A stretch of 64,000 nucleotides of DNA from Amycolatopsis alba DSM 44262 (lineage in GTDB: Bacteria > Actinomycetota > Actinomycetes > Mycobacteriales > Pseudonocardiaceae). The first letter of the stretch is position 1; every line of letters begins with the position of its first letter. The stretch covers positions 2,497,665-2,561,664 of the forward strand of contig NZ_KB913032.1 in NCBI RefSeq assembly GCF_000384215.1, read 5' to 3'. Positions 35,391 through 43,782 of this stretch are shown one piece after another. The position numbers were made by a program, and so were the translations under genes. Below the pieces are notes generated by a model. It worked only from the letters and a program-made list of their open reading frames with translations. It did not search any database and was not told the DNA's origin.

Positions 35391-36230
35391 GTGTGGTTCG
35401 CGAGTGCGCTCATCGGCGTGCGTGAAGGTCTGGAAGCGGCCCTCGTCGTCAGCATCCTCGTCGCGTTCCTGGTCAAGACCGAACGGCGGCACGCGCTGCG
35501 CTGGGTGTGGCTCGGTGTCGGCGCCGCAGTCCTGCTGTCGGTCGGGGTCGGCGCGATCCTCACCTACTCGACCGCCCAGCTGACCTTCGAGCAGCAGGAA
35601 CTGCTCGGCGGCGGGCTGTCGATCGTCGCGGTCGGTTTCGTGACGGCGATGATCTTCTGGATGCGCAAGGCGTCCAGGACGATCGCCGCGGAACTGCGCG
35701 GGAAGCTGGACGAAGCGCTCGACGTGGGACCTGTCGCGGTCCTCGTCCTGTCGTTCTTCGCCGTCGGCCGCGAAGGCCTGGAGACGGCGGTGTTCTTCTA
35801 TTCCACCGTGCAGACCGCGCAGGGCGGGACGACCGAACCGCTGATCGGCTTCACCGCGGGCATTCTCGTCGCGATCGCGCTGGCCTACCTGATCTACCGC
35901 GGCGCCGTCCGGTTCGACCTCGGCAAGTTCTTCACGATCACCGGTGTCCTCCTGGTGTTCGTGGCGGCGGGCGTGCTCGGCTACGGCCTGCACGACCTGC
36001 AGGAAGCCGCCTTCCTGCCCGGTTTGACCACGCTCGCGTTCGACGCGTCAGCGGTCCTGCCGGAGACCAGCTGGTACGGCGCGCTGCTCAAGGGGATCTT
36101 CAACTATTCGCAGCAGACGACGGTCCTGCAGGCCGTCGCGTGGGTCGCGTACGTGGCGATCGTGCTGCCGCTGTTCCTCAGGCCCAAGAAGAAGGCCGCG
36201 GCTCCGGTCGCGGCCGCGATCAAGGAGTGA
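35391..36230 (+). CDS. efeU: Iron permease EfeU/FTR1 family
   Basis: A 279-residue membrane permease of the Ftr1/EfeU type with seven hydrophobic helices. The two diagnostic REGLE motifs, at residues 11-15 and near 125, carry the glutamates that bind ferric iron. GTG start with GGGAGAAC upstream. It is the first gene of efeUOB, probably induced in low iron through the upstream iron box. Together with EfeO and EfeB it takes up iron across the membrane. Confidence 0.93.
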   Translation: MWFASALIGVREGLEAALVVSILVAFLVKTERRHALRWVWLGVGAAVLLSVGVGAILTYSTAQLTFEQQELLGGGLSIVAVGFVTAMIFWMRKASRTIAAELRGKLDEALDVGPVAVLVLSFFAVGREGLETAVFFYSTVQTAQGGTTEPLIGFTAGILVAIALAYLIYRGAVRFDLGKFFTITGVLLVFVAAGVLGYGLHDLQEAAFLPGLTTLAFDASAVLPETSWYGALLKGIFNYSQQTTVLQAVAWVAYVAIVLPLFLRPKKKAAAPVAAAIKE

Positions 36231-36235
36231 CCTCC

Positions 36236-37366
36236 GTGTCTCGTCGATTCCCGCTCGTCGCGCTCGCCGGCGTCGGTGCCCTGGTGCTCACCGCCTGCGG
36301 TGGTGGCGAGGAAACACCCGCCGCGGCAGGCGGCCCGATCAAGGTCGAGGCGTCCGACAGCGCCTGCGCCGTCTCGGTGAACACCGCGAACGCGGGCAAC
36401 GTGACCTTCGAGATCACCAACAAGGGCAGCAAGGTCACCGAGTTCTACCTCTACGCCGAGGGCGACCGGATCATGGGCGAGGTCGAGAACATCGCGCCGG
36501 GGCTGAACCGGCGGCTGATCGTCGAGGTCGCCGAGGCGGGCAAGTACCAGACCGCCTGCAAACCGGGGATGACCGGCACCGGCATCCGGGGCGATTTCAC
36601 CGTCACCGGTGGCGGCGCCAAGCAGAACGACCCGAACTCGCAGAAGGCGCAGGCGGTCAAGAGCTACGCGGAGTACGTCGCCAACAACACCAAGGCGCTC
36701 GACGAGGAGACCACCAAGTTCGTCGCGCTGGTGAAGGCGGGCAAGACCGACGAGGCGAAGGCCGCGTACGCTCGCACTCGCGTCTACTTCGAGCGTGTCG
36801 AGCCGGTGGCCGAGAAGTTCGGCGACCTCGACCCGAAGATCGACGCGCGCGAGGCCGACCTCGAACCGGGCCAGAAGTTCACCGGGTTCCACCGGCTGGA
36901 GAAGGACCTGTGGGTGACCGGGCTCCAGGCCGACGCCGGTCAGATCGCCGACCAGCTGCTCGCCGACGTCAAGGAACTGGTCACGAAGTCCGCGTCGATC
37001 GAGCTGAACGCGCTCGATCTGGCCAACGGCGCCAAGGAACTGCTCGACGAGATCGCCACCGGCAAGATCACCGGTGAGGAAGAGGCGTTCTCGCACACCG
37101 ACCTCTCGGACTTCCAGGGCAACCTCGACGGTTCGAAGGCCGCGATCGCCTCGCTGCGCCCGCTGCTCCAGACGAAGGACGTGGCACTGGTGTCCACTTT
37201 GGACAAGGAATTCGGCAACGTGCAGGCGCTGCTGGACAAGCAGCGTGAGGGCGACGGCTTCAAGTCGTACACCGCGCTGAGCCAGGACCAGATCAAGGAA
37301 TTCGCGTCGGCGGTGGACGCGCTGAGCGAACCCTTGAGCAAGGTCGCCGAGGTCGCGGCGCAATGA
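36236..37366 (+). CDS. efeO: Iron-uptake lipoprotein EfeO
   Basis: A 376-residue lipoprotein: signal peptide then VLTAC lipobox with Cys near residue 19. An N-terminal cupredoxin-like domain (about 30-120) precedes the C-terminal imelysin/M75 domain with the HxxE metal motif in GFHRLEKDLW. It starts 5 bases after efeU, with AAGGAG upstream. It binds iron outside the membrane and hands it to the EfeU channel. It overlaps efeB by 4 bases. Confidence 0.93.
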   Translation: MSRRFPLVALAGVGALVLTACGGGEETPAAAGGPIKVEASDSACAVSVNTANAGNVTFEITNKGSKVTEFYLYAEGDRIMGEVENIAPGLNRRLIVEVAEAGKYQTACKPGMTGTGIRGDFTVTGGGAKQNDPNSQKAQAVKSYAEYVANNTKALDEETTKFVALVKAGKTDEAKAAYARTRVYFERVEPVAEKFGDLDPKIDAREADLEPGQKFTGFHRLEKDLWVTGLQADAGQIADQLLADVKELVTKSASIELNALDLANGAKELLDEIATGKITGEEEAFSHTDLSDFQGNLDGSKAAIASLRPLLQTKDVALVSTLDKEFGNVQALLDKQREGDGFKSYTALSQDQIKEFASAVDALSEPLSKVAEVAAQ

Positions 37367-38628
37367 CCGGGGCGGAGCACACCTCGGTCTCCCGCCGGAA
37401 GCTGTTCGGCATGGCGGGAGCGGGTGCCGCCCTCGTCGGAACCGGCGCCGCGGCCGGATTCGGCGCGAACCGGCTCCTCGGCGGGGACAGCCCGGCGCAG
37501 GCGGCGCAGAGCGTCGTCGAGTTCCACGGCGAACACCAGGCAGGGATCGTCACGCCGGTGCAGGAGAACCTGCATTTCGTCGCACTGGACGTGACGACTA
37601 AGGACCGTGAAAAGCTGGTCAAACTGCTGCGCACGTGGACGGACGCGGCCCGGCGGATGACCGCGGGCCAGGAGGTCGGGACGGGCGGTGCCGTCGGTGG
37701 CGCCCCCGCCGCTCCGCCGAGCGACACCGGCGAGGCGCTCGACCTGGCGGCGTCGTCGCTGACCCTGACCATCGGTTTCGGCCCTTCGCTGTTCGACGAC
37801 CGGTTCGGGCTCGCCTCGAAACGGCCCGCGGCGCTGATCGATCTCCCCCTGTTCCCACAGGACAAACTCGATCCCGCGCGGGGCGGCGGCGACATCTGTA
37901 TCCAGGCGTGCGCGGACGACCCCCAGGTCGCCGTGCACGCGATCCGGAACCTCGTGCGGCTGGGCTTCGGCGTCACCGCGGTGCGCTGGTCGCAGCTCGG
38001 GTTCGGCCGCAGCTCGTCGACGTCGCGGGCGCAGTCCACGCCGCGGAACCTGTTCGGGTTCAAGGACGGGACACGCAACGTCAAGGCCGAGGAGACCGAC
38101 ATCCTGCGCGACCAGGTGTGGGCGACGGCCGAAGACGGGCAGCCGTGGATGGCGGGCGGGTCGTACCTGGTCGCCAGGCGGATCCGGATGCACATCGAGA
38201 CCTGGGACCGGGAGTCTCTGAAGGGCCAGGAAGGGATCGTCGGCCGGTCGAAGGGCACGGGCGCGCCGCTGGGACAGTCCGCCGAGTTCGACGCACCCGA
38301 CTTCCAGGTCGGCGGCGCCGGCGGCGAAAAGCTGATCCCGGAAGACTCGCACGTCCGGCTGGCGTCGCACGAGAACCTGAACGGGGCGCGGATCCTGCGT
38401 CGCGGCTACAACTTCGTCGACGGTTCCGACGGTGTCGGGCATCTCGAAGCGGGACTGTTCTTCCTCGCCTTCAATCGGGACACGCGCAAGCAGTTCGTAC
38501 CGATGCAGCAGGCGTTGTCGTCGAAGGACGCGATGATGGAGTATCTGCAGCACACCGGATCCGCTCATTTCGCGGTGCCGCCGGGTGTGCGCGAAGGCGG
38601 TTTCTGGGGCGAGGGCCTGTTCGCTTGA
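37363..38628 (+). CDS. efeB: DyP-type peroxidase EfeB, Tat-exported
   Basis: A 421-residue haem peroxidase. The Tat motif SRRKLFGMAGAG is at the N-terminus. The family motif GxxDG appears as GFKDGTRN near residue 232, and a distal Asp/Arg region and proximal His further on match EfeB. It acts outside the cytoplasm, oxidising ferrous iron or releasing iron from haem. ATG overlaps the efeO stop (ATGA), confirming the operon. Confidence 0.93.
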   Translation: MTGAEHTSVSRRKLFGMAGAGAALVGTGAAAGFGANRLLGGDSPAQAAQSVVEFHGEHQAGIVTPVQENLHFVALDVTTKDREKLVKLLRTWTDAARRMTAGQEVGTGGAVGGAPAAPPSDTGEALDLAASSLTLTIGFGPSLFDDRFGLASKRPAALIDLPLFPQDKLDPARGGGDICIQACADDPQVAVHAIRNLVRLGFGVTAVRWSQLGFGRSSSTSRAQSTPRNLFGFKDGTRNVKAEETDILRDQVWATAEDGQPWMAGGSYLVARRIRMHIETWDRESLKGQEGIVGRSKGTGAPLGQSAEFDAPDFQVGGAGGEKLIPEDSHVRLASHENLNGARILRRGYNFVDGSDGVGHLEAGLFFLAFNRDTRKQFVPMQQALSSKDAMMEYLQHTGSAHFAVPPGVREGGFWGEGLFA

Positions 38629-38662
38629 CCTCCAGTTAAGTCGAGGTCGCACACTGGATTTC

Positions 38663-39073
38663 ATGTTCAGTGAAGCGGAACTCGACTTCCTCGCCACCCA
38701 GGAACTCGGACGGCTGGCGACGGCGCAACCGGACGGCACACTGCAAGTCAGCCCCGTCGGCTACGCCTACAACACCGAGACCCGGACGATCGACATCAGG
38801 GGCTACGAACTGGCGAAGAGCAAGAAGTTCCGGAACGTGGCCGCCAACGGTCAGGCCGCGTTCGTGGTGGACGACATGCCCTCGTACGACCCGCCGAGGA
38901 TCCGCTGCCTCGAGATCCGGGGCCGGGCCGAAGCGCTGACCGGCGCCTGCACGCCCGATGGCCATCTCGACGGCGCGGTGATCCGGATCCACCCCTCGCG
39001 GATCATCAGTCTCGGCATCGACGACCCGGACCACGACCCGCTCGATCTGGTTCCGCACAACCGGAACGTCTGA
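38663..39073 (+). CDS. PPOX-class F420-dependent oxidoreductase (MSMEG_5819-like)
   Basis: A 136-residue split-barrel flavin/deazaflavin-binding protein. LATQELGRLATAQPDGTLQV at residues 9-28, then IDIRGYELAKSKKFRNV and AFVVDDM, follow the TIGR04023-like pattern. It is a small actinobacterial reductase that likely uses F420H2; its substrate is unknown. The start at 38663 is 34 bases after efeB. No strong Shine-Dalgarno was found, and it is probably independent of the iron operon. Confidence 0.82.
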   Translation: MFSEAELDFLATQELGRLATAQPDGTLQVSPVGYAYNTETRTIDIRGYELAKSKKFRNVAANGQAAFVVDDMPSYDPPRIRCLEIRGRAEALTGACTPDGHLDGAVIRIHPSRIISLGIDDPDHDPLDLVPHNRNV

Positions 39074-39077
39074 CCGC

Positions 39078-39115
39078 GAAAGGGGCGTCCCTGATTCGTC
39101 AGGAACGCCCCTTTC
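39078..39115. terminator. Hairpin with UUCG tetraloop
   Basis: A 17-bp stem (39078-39094 with 39099-39115) has one mismatch and the loop TTCG. It sits between converging genes and ends the efe/PPOX region and the sigma-factor operon from opposite sides. Confidence 0.65.
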
Positions 39116-39128
39116 CTCTGTGACACGG

Positions 39129-39701
39129 TCAGCGGCGGTTACCGAAGACCATGTAGGTCCCGAGGCCCGCCACGGCGAGCACCACGGCGGTCCACGTGGC
39201 CGCGGCCACGTCGGCGGGCTGAAGGAGCCAGGTGATCACCAGGTGCGTGGTGTCCGTGCCCGACGTGGTGGCCCAGACCACGAACGAGACGACGAACACG
39301 AGCAGCGGCAACGTCCACCCGAAGGCCCCGCCGAACAGCACCGCGGCGATCCCGACGAGACCGAGCAGCCCGCCCGCGTTCCGCAGGATGATCTCCACCG
39401 GGACCCGATCCGCCTCCCACAGCCGCGGCAGCAGCACGGCACCGACGGCGAGGCCGCCGATCAGCAGGAGATGCAGGCCCCGACGGGGCACCCAGCGGAT
39501 CGCGGCGGTCCTGTCCAGGTCGGCGTCCTGCCCGCTGAGGCCGATGGCGGTCACCGCGATCGCCACCAGCAGCGCCAGGGAAACCGGGATCCTCGACCAA
39601 TTGTCCCGCGCCAGGAACCAGATCACCGCCATGCTCACCGCCAGCGCCGCGAACGACGTGGGCATGGCACGCGAGCGGGCGTACAGCACCGCCCATCTCA
39701 T
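39129..39701 (-). CDS. Hydrophobic membrane protein of the sigma/ABC operon
   Basis: A 190-residue protein with about six membrane helices and no soluble domain. It starts ATG AGA TGG with a 4-base ATGA overlap with the preceding permease stop, so it belongs to the same operon. I recognise no family. Its place at the end of a sigma/anti-sigma/ABC operon suggests an accessory membrane component of the transporter or stress response. Confidence 0.7.
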   Translation of the reverse strand: MRWAVLYARSRAMPTSFAALAVSMAVIWFLARDNWSRIPVSLALLVAIAVTAIGLSGQDADLDRTAAIRWVPRRGLHLLLIGGLAVGAVLLPRLWEADRVPVEIILRNAGGLLGLVGIAAVLFGGAFGWTLPLLVFVVSFVVWATTSGTDTTHLVITWLLQPADVAAATWTAVVLAVAGLGTYMVFGNRR

Positions 39702-41071
39702 CGGGCACCGCCGAGCAGGATGTCGAGCTGGTTGCCTTGGCAGGTCAGGCCCGCCTGCCGCACCGCGATGATCCGTTCGCGCTGCACGTCGGCCGGAAGG
39801 GCACGGAAGATGTCCTGCTTCTGGACGACCTCGTTCTTCGTTGCGTCGCTCAGCCAGGAACGCTCGGACAACTTCCACTCGCCGAGGAACCAGCTCGACG
39901 TGATCGCCCGCGCGGCGACCTCGTCCATAAAGGACTTGTCGACACCCCGGAGGGTGTAACAGGTAGGCGTCCCGGCGCCGGCGACCAGCGCCCACGTCAC
40001 GTCGTCCGGTTGCAAGAGCGAACGGACGGACCAATCCAGCAGATCCACGGAGACGGTGTCGGCGGCACGCGGCGGCACCTCGTCGTAGTCCAGGCGCCGG
40101 TCCTGGACCGCGACTTTGACCGGCGCGTCCGGCAGCGTTCCCAGCAGCCGCAACGCTTCCTTGCCGGGCCCGGCAAGCCTGGGGAGTTCGTACCCCATCG
40201 CGCCGGGTACACAGACCGGCCCGTCACAGAGCATCGCCGTCGCGCGCGGGTCGACGGCCTTGGCTTCGGCCGTGCTGTTGGGGAGAACGGGCAAGGCGAT
40301 CGCGACCGCCACCAGCGCGGGAACGACGGCGAGTGCCTTCGCCCTCGTGGAGCGAACCGCCAGCAGAAGGAATCCTGTCGCCGCCAGCCCGGCTAGCCAG
40401 ACCCCTTGGCCGAGATCCATCCTGCCCGAGGTGGTCGTGAACGGATCGTTGACGACGTCCATCGCGGGAGCGAGCAAAGCGACCCGGAGCGGAACGGCTC
40501 CGAAGATCACGCTGCCTTCCGACCCGCCGATCTGGAACACGAGCATGGTCACGAGAGCGGCGACGGCCACCGCGGGCGCCGTCAGCGGATGCGGCAGCAA
40601 CCGGCCGATCCCGAGCCCGATCCAGGCGCCCGCGAGCATCGCCAGCACGCCGACCACGACGATCGGCAGCCAGCCGAAGGTGAAGAACCCGCCGTTGAAG
40701 ACAGTCTGGACGGCACCGGCGGCGAAGACCAGCAGATAGCCCAGCACCAGCAGGCCGCCCAGCGCACCGGCGAGCTTCGCGGCCCGGTGCCATCCGGGAC
40801 GCGGCATCGTCGTCATGAGTTCGGCCGTACCGGATCGGCTGTCCCGCATGCCCTGGATGGCGCCGGCTCCGATCGCGATCGGCCACAGGAACACCAGCAG
40901 GAACCGGCTCCACTGCGCGGCGAGCCCCCAGTGCTCGTCCCAGGCGAGCGGCAGCCTCGTCCACGGGCCACTGAACGAATACAGGAAGCCGAACGCGACG
41001 ACCAGGATCGCGAGAGCTGCCCACGGGGCGATGGTGCGGCGGAGTTCGATCCGCAGAATCCGCGTGTTCAC
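39698..41071 (-). CDS. ABC-2-type transporter membrane subunit
   Basis: A 457-residue protein. The N-terminal two-thirds has about nine helices and resembles ABC-2 permeases (WPIAIGAGAIQGMRDSRSGTAELM). The C-terminal 170 residues form an extracytoplasmic domain with paired Cys (MLCDGPVCVPG and later CYTLRG, TCQGNQ). The GTG start at 41071 overlaps the ATPase stop by 4 bases. It is probably an exporter or membrane-remodelling unit with the neighbouring ATPase. Confidence 0.82.
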   Translation of the reverse strand: MNTRILRIELRRTIAPWAALAILVVAFGFLYSFSGPWTRLPLAWDEHWGLAAQWSRFLLVFLWPIAIGAGAIQGMRDSRSGTAELMTTMPRPGWHRAAKLAGALGGLLVLGYLLVFAAGAVQTVFNGGFFTFGWLPIVVVGVLAMLAGAWIGLGIGRLLPHPLTAPAVAVAALVTMLVFQIGGSEGSVIFGAVPLRVALLAPAMDVVNDPFTTTSGRMDLGQGVWLAGLAATGFLLLAVRSTRAKALAVVPALVAVAIALPVLPNSTAEAKAVDPRATAMLCDGPVCVPGAMGYELPRLAGPGKEALRLLGTLPDAPVKVAVQDRRLDYDEVPPRAADTVSVDLLDWSVRSLLQPDDVTWALVAGAGTPTCYTLRGVDKSFMDEVAARAITSSWFLGEWKLSERSWLSDATKNEVVQKQDIFRALPADVQRERIIAVRQAGLTCQGNQLDILLGGAR

Positions 41072-41874
41072 CAGTTCCCCTTCCCCGGCTCGTGCCCCAG
41101 AAGGGCCGAGTACCCGCGCTCGATCGGGCTGTCGCCGACGTGCTCCGCGCTCCCGGCCGCGGCCAGTTCGTCCGGGGTCCCCTGGAAGACGAGCTTCCCG
41201 TTTTCGAACAGGACGACGTCGGTACACGCTGTGGCGACGTCCTCGACGAGGTGCGTCGACACGACTACGCAGGCGTCACGTCCCAGCTCCTGCATGAGAT
41301 CCCGGAAGCGCACCCGCTGCGCCGGGTCGAGCCCGGCGGTCGGCTCGTCCAGCAGGAGGACGTCCGGATCGTTCACGATCGCCTGCGCGATCCCGACCCG
41401 CCGCACCATGCCGCCGGAGAGCGTCTTCATCTTGTCGTCGGCGCGGTCGGCGAGACCGACCCGTTCGATCGAACGCTGCACCGCCCCCGGTATGTCCTCT
41501 TTGGACATTTCCTTGAGCCAGGCGATGTACTCGACGAACTCGCGGACGGTGAATCGCTTGTAGTAGCCGAAATTCTGTGGCAGATAGCCGATACGGCGGC
41601 GCAGGCGGCGCTGATCGGTGAACCCCCCGACGGATTCACCGAGCAGCGCCAGCCCTCCCTCCGCCGGCCGGAGCACCGTCGCCAGTGCCCGGATCAGCGT
41701 GGTCTTCCCGGCCCCGTTCGGGCCGAGCAGACCGTGCACCCCCGTGCCGAGTTCAAGATCGAGCCCGTTCACGGCGAACTTGCGTTTGCCGACCCGGACC
41801 TTCAGTCCCTCCGCTTTGATTTGCCACGCGTAGGTCGTCGGCGCGACCTCCGCGGCCCCGACAGCACGCATCAT
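41068..41874 (-). CDS. ABC transporter ATPase
   Basis: A 268-residue ATPase. Walker A is GPNGAGKTT, the Q-loop is YLPQNFGYY, the signature is LSGGMVRRVGIAQAI, Walker B is LLLDEPTAGLD and the switch is STHLVEDV. It forms the motor of the transporter with the permease encoded next. GGGGAGAAC precedes ATGATG; the start may be either Met. Confidence 0.93.
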   Translation of the reverse strand: MMRAVGAAEVAPTTYAWQIKAEGLKVRVGKRKFAVNGLDLELGTGVHGLLGPNGAGKTTLIRALATVLRPAEGGLALLGESVGGFTDQRRLRRRIGYLPQNFGYYKRFTVREFVEYIAWLKEMSKEDIPGAVQRSIERVGLADRADDKMKTLSGGMVRRVGIAQAIVNDPDVLLLDEPTAGLDPAQRVRFRDLMQELGRDACVVVSTHLVEDVATACTDVVLFENGKLVFQGTPDELAAAGSAEHVGDSPIERGYSALLGHEPGKGNW

Positions 41875-41889
41875 GTTCTCCCCTTCGTT

Positions 41890-42705
41890 CTATCGTTCGG
41901 TTCCGCTGAGCAGGCCGAAGGAGCTCCGCCGGAGCACCACCACGACCGCGGTCAGCGCGAAGATCACGCCCCACACCGGAAGCAAGTGGGGATCGAATGC
42001 GGTGGCGCGCCCTTGCGAAGCCACCGCGGGCGCCAGGACCACCGTCAGCCAGATCCCGGACAGGACATACGCCGCACGGGTCACGCCGATCAGCCCGCCG
42101 AGCGCAAGCGTCCCGGTGGTGAAGGCCAGGCTCGGCAGGAGGCCGAGCCCGAATCCGCCGCCCGCGACCCAGGCGGCGAGGGCCTGTACCGGCAGGACGA
42201 CGGCGAGGACCGCCGTCGTCCGGCGCAGCACCAGGTAGAACCCGCCTCTCGGCGCGGAAGTGACGAGTTCGTAAGCGGGGTCGAGCCCTTTGGACCACGA
42301 GACCGCGACCCCGAGCACCGGCAGCACCGGTGAGAAGAGCTGAACGAACGAGTAGCCCCCGCTCCAGGTGAAACCGGCCCAGTCCAGCAGAAATCCCGTC
42401 GCCGGGATCAGGATGATCATCACCAGCCACGGCAGCATCACCGGTGTCACCCAGGTGTGCAACCGCCCGGCCCACCGGCTTCGCGACCGCCCCGGCCCCG
42501 TTTCGGCCAGTTTCGGCCCCAGCCCCGCCCAGACGTCGTCCACCAGCGCCGACACCATCGGCGAGCTGACCTCGGACAGCCTCCCCCGGCAATCGGCGCA
42601 CGATTCGAGATGGGCTTCGACCGCCCAGACCTCGTCGCCGGTCAAACCGTCGTCCCCGCGGACGTAGCCGGCGAGGAGCCGCTCCGACACGTGTTCCTTG
42701 TTCAC
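41890..42705 (-). CDS. zf-HC2 anti-sigma-like membrane protein
   Basis: A 271-residue protein. The N-terminal 45 residues contain the anti-sigma zinc finger (zf-HC2): HLESCADC, His-x3-Cys-x2-Cys. The rest has six membrane helices. This differs from the usual single-helix anti-sigma factor; the membrane part looks like a permease. It likely holds the sigma factor at the membrane and releases it on a signal. The GTG start overlaps the sigma stop by 4 bases (GTGA). Confidence 0.85.
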   Translation of the reverse strand: MNKEHVSERLLAGYVRGDDGLTGDEVWAVEAHLESCADCRGRLSEVSSPMVSALVDDVWAGLGPKLAETGPGRSRSRWAGRLHTWVTPVMLPWLVMIILIPATGFLLDWAGFTWSGGYSFVQLFSPVLPVLGVAVSWSKGLDPAYELVTSAPRGGFYLVLRRTTAVLAVVLPVQALAAWVAGGGFGLGLLPSLAFTTGTLALGGLIGVTRAAYVLSGIWLTVVLAPAVASQGRATAFDPHLLPVWGVIFALTAVVVVLRRSSFGLLSGTER

Positions 42706-43253
42706 GACAGCGCCTCCCGCATCGCGATCCGAGCCCGCCTGGCGCGGGTTTTGACGGTTCCTTCCGGCAGGCCGAGCAGGACCGCGGTCTCGCGGACGGT
42801 CAGCCCGTCGAGCACCATGGCCTGCAAAACCTGCCGCAGTTCGGGAGCGAGACGGCGCAGCGCGTCACCGACGTGGTCGCCGACCGCCCCGGCCAGCGCC
42901 TCGTCCTCGGCGGCAGGCGCGACGACCGCTTCCGCGACCGGCATCGGCTGCGCGTACCGGGCCCGGCGACGGAAAGCGTCGACCAGCCGCCGCGCGGCGA
43001 TCGTCCACAACCAGCCGACGGCGCTCCCGCCGACGGCCGAACCCGCGAACGCGCCCGCCGCGCGCCACACCGCGAGGTACGTCTCCTGCATCACCTCGGC
43101 GACGATCTGCTCGTCGGCGCAGCGACGGCGCAGGCGTACGGCCAGCCACGGCGACGTGCGGCGGTAGAGCTCCTCGAACGCCGCGCGGTCACCTTTGGCC
43201 GTGCGACGGACGAGCTGCTCTTCGTCCGGTTCCGTTCCCTTCACACCCGGCAA
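42702..43253 (-). CDS. ECF RNA polymerase sigma factor
   Basis: A 183-residue sigma factor. Region 2 (about 25-90) has ELYRRTSPWLAVRLRRRC and the DNA-contact stretch ETYLAVWRAAG. Region 4 (about 130-180) has DGLTVRETAVLLGLPEGTVKTRARRAR. The start is TTG at 43253, with GTG at 43244 an alternative. It is the first gene of a five-gene overlapping operon with an anti-sigma-like protein and an ABC transporter, so it probably controls their expression. Confidence 0.92.
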   Translation of the reverse strand: MPGVKGTEPDEEQLVRRTAKGDRAAFEELYRRTSPWLAVRLRRRCADEQIVAEVMQETYLAVWRAAGAFAGSAVGGSAVGWLWTIAARRLVDAFRRRARYAQPMPVAEAVVAPAAEDEALAGAVGDHVGDALRRLAPELRQVLQAMVLDGLTVRETAVLLGLPEGTVKTRARRARIAMREALS

Positions 43254-43270
43254 GACGTCGAGATGGCGGA

Positions 43271-43295
43271 ATCGGTTCTCACTCGATTGTGTTCC
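43271..43295 (-). promoter_or_regulatory. Candidate ECF-type promoter upstream of the sigma gene
   Basis: On the minus strand GGAAC (43291-43295) is followed after 16 bases by CGAT (43271-43274), close to the common ECF promoter form GGAAC-N16-CGTC. It is 18 bases before the TTG start. Autoregulation is a reasonable guess but the -10 is imperfect. Confidence 0.3.
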
Positions 43296-43298
43296 GCA

Positions 43299-43715
43299 TC
43301 ACAGCGGCTGCGTGGGCGCGGCCGCTTTCTCGTCGAAAGCGGAGCGGGCGGCGAAGATCTGGTCGACGTTTTCGACGGCCCATTCGGCGACGGCGTTCGT
43401 CAGCCTGCCGACGTCGACACCGAGCGGGGTGAGCCCGTACTCGACCCGCGGCGGAACGGTGGGATACACGTCCCGGCGGATCAGCCCGTCCCGTTCGAGG
43501 GTCCGGAGTGTCTGGGTCAGCATCTTCTGTGTGATGCCGTCGAGCAGGCGGCGAAGTTCACTGAACCGCATCGGCCGCTCATAGCGCCGGATCGCGCCGA
43601 GGACGTAGAGCGCCCACTTGTTGGCGAGCACTTCGATGACCGTCCTGGACGGGCAGTCACGGCCGTGCACGGCCACCCATTCCTCGAATATCCGCCGCTC
43701 GTCGAAGGTACCCAT
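43299..43715 (-). CDS. HxlR-family regulator
   Basis: A 138-residue winged-helix regulator. CPSRTVIEVLANKWALYVLG and LLDGITQKMLTQTLRTLERDGLIRR... are the HxlR pattern, and the Cys near the N-terminus may be the redox-sensing residue of the family. It is divergent from a quinone oxidoreductase-like gene, which it probably represses. Start 43715 has TAGGTACCTC upstream. Confidence 0.88.
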   Translation of the reverse strand: MGTFDERRIFEEWVAVHGRDCPSRTVIEVLANKWALYVLGAIRRYERPMRFSELRRLLDGITQKMLTQTLRTLERDGLIRRDVYPTVPPRVEYGLTPLGVDVGRLTNAVAEWAVENVDQIFAARSAFDEKAAAPTQPL

Positions 43716-43782
43716 GAGGTACCTAGATATCAGGAGAGTGCCTACTTCACAACGGGTACCGGGCACCGACATGCTCGTTTCC

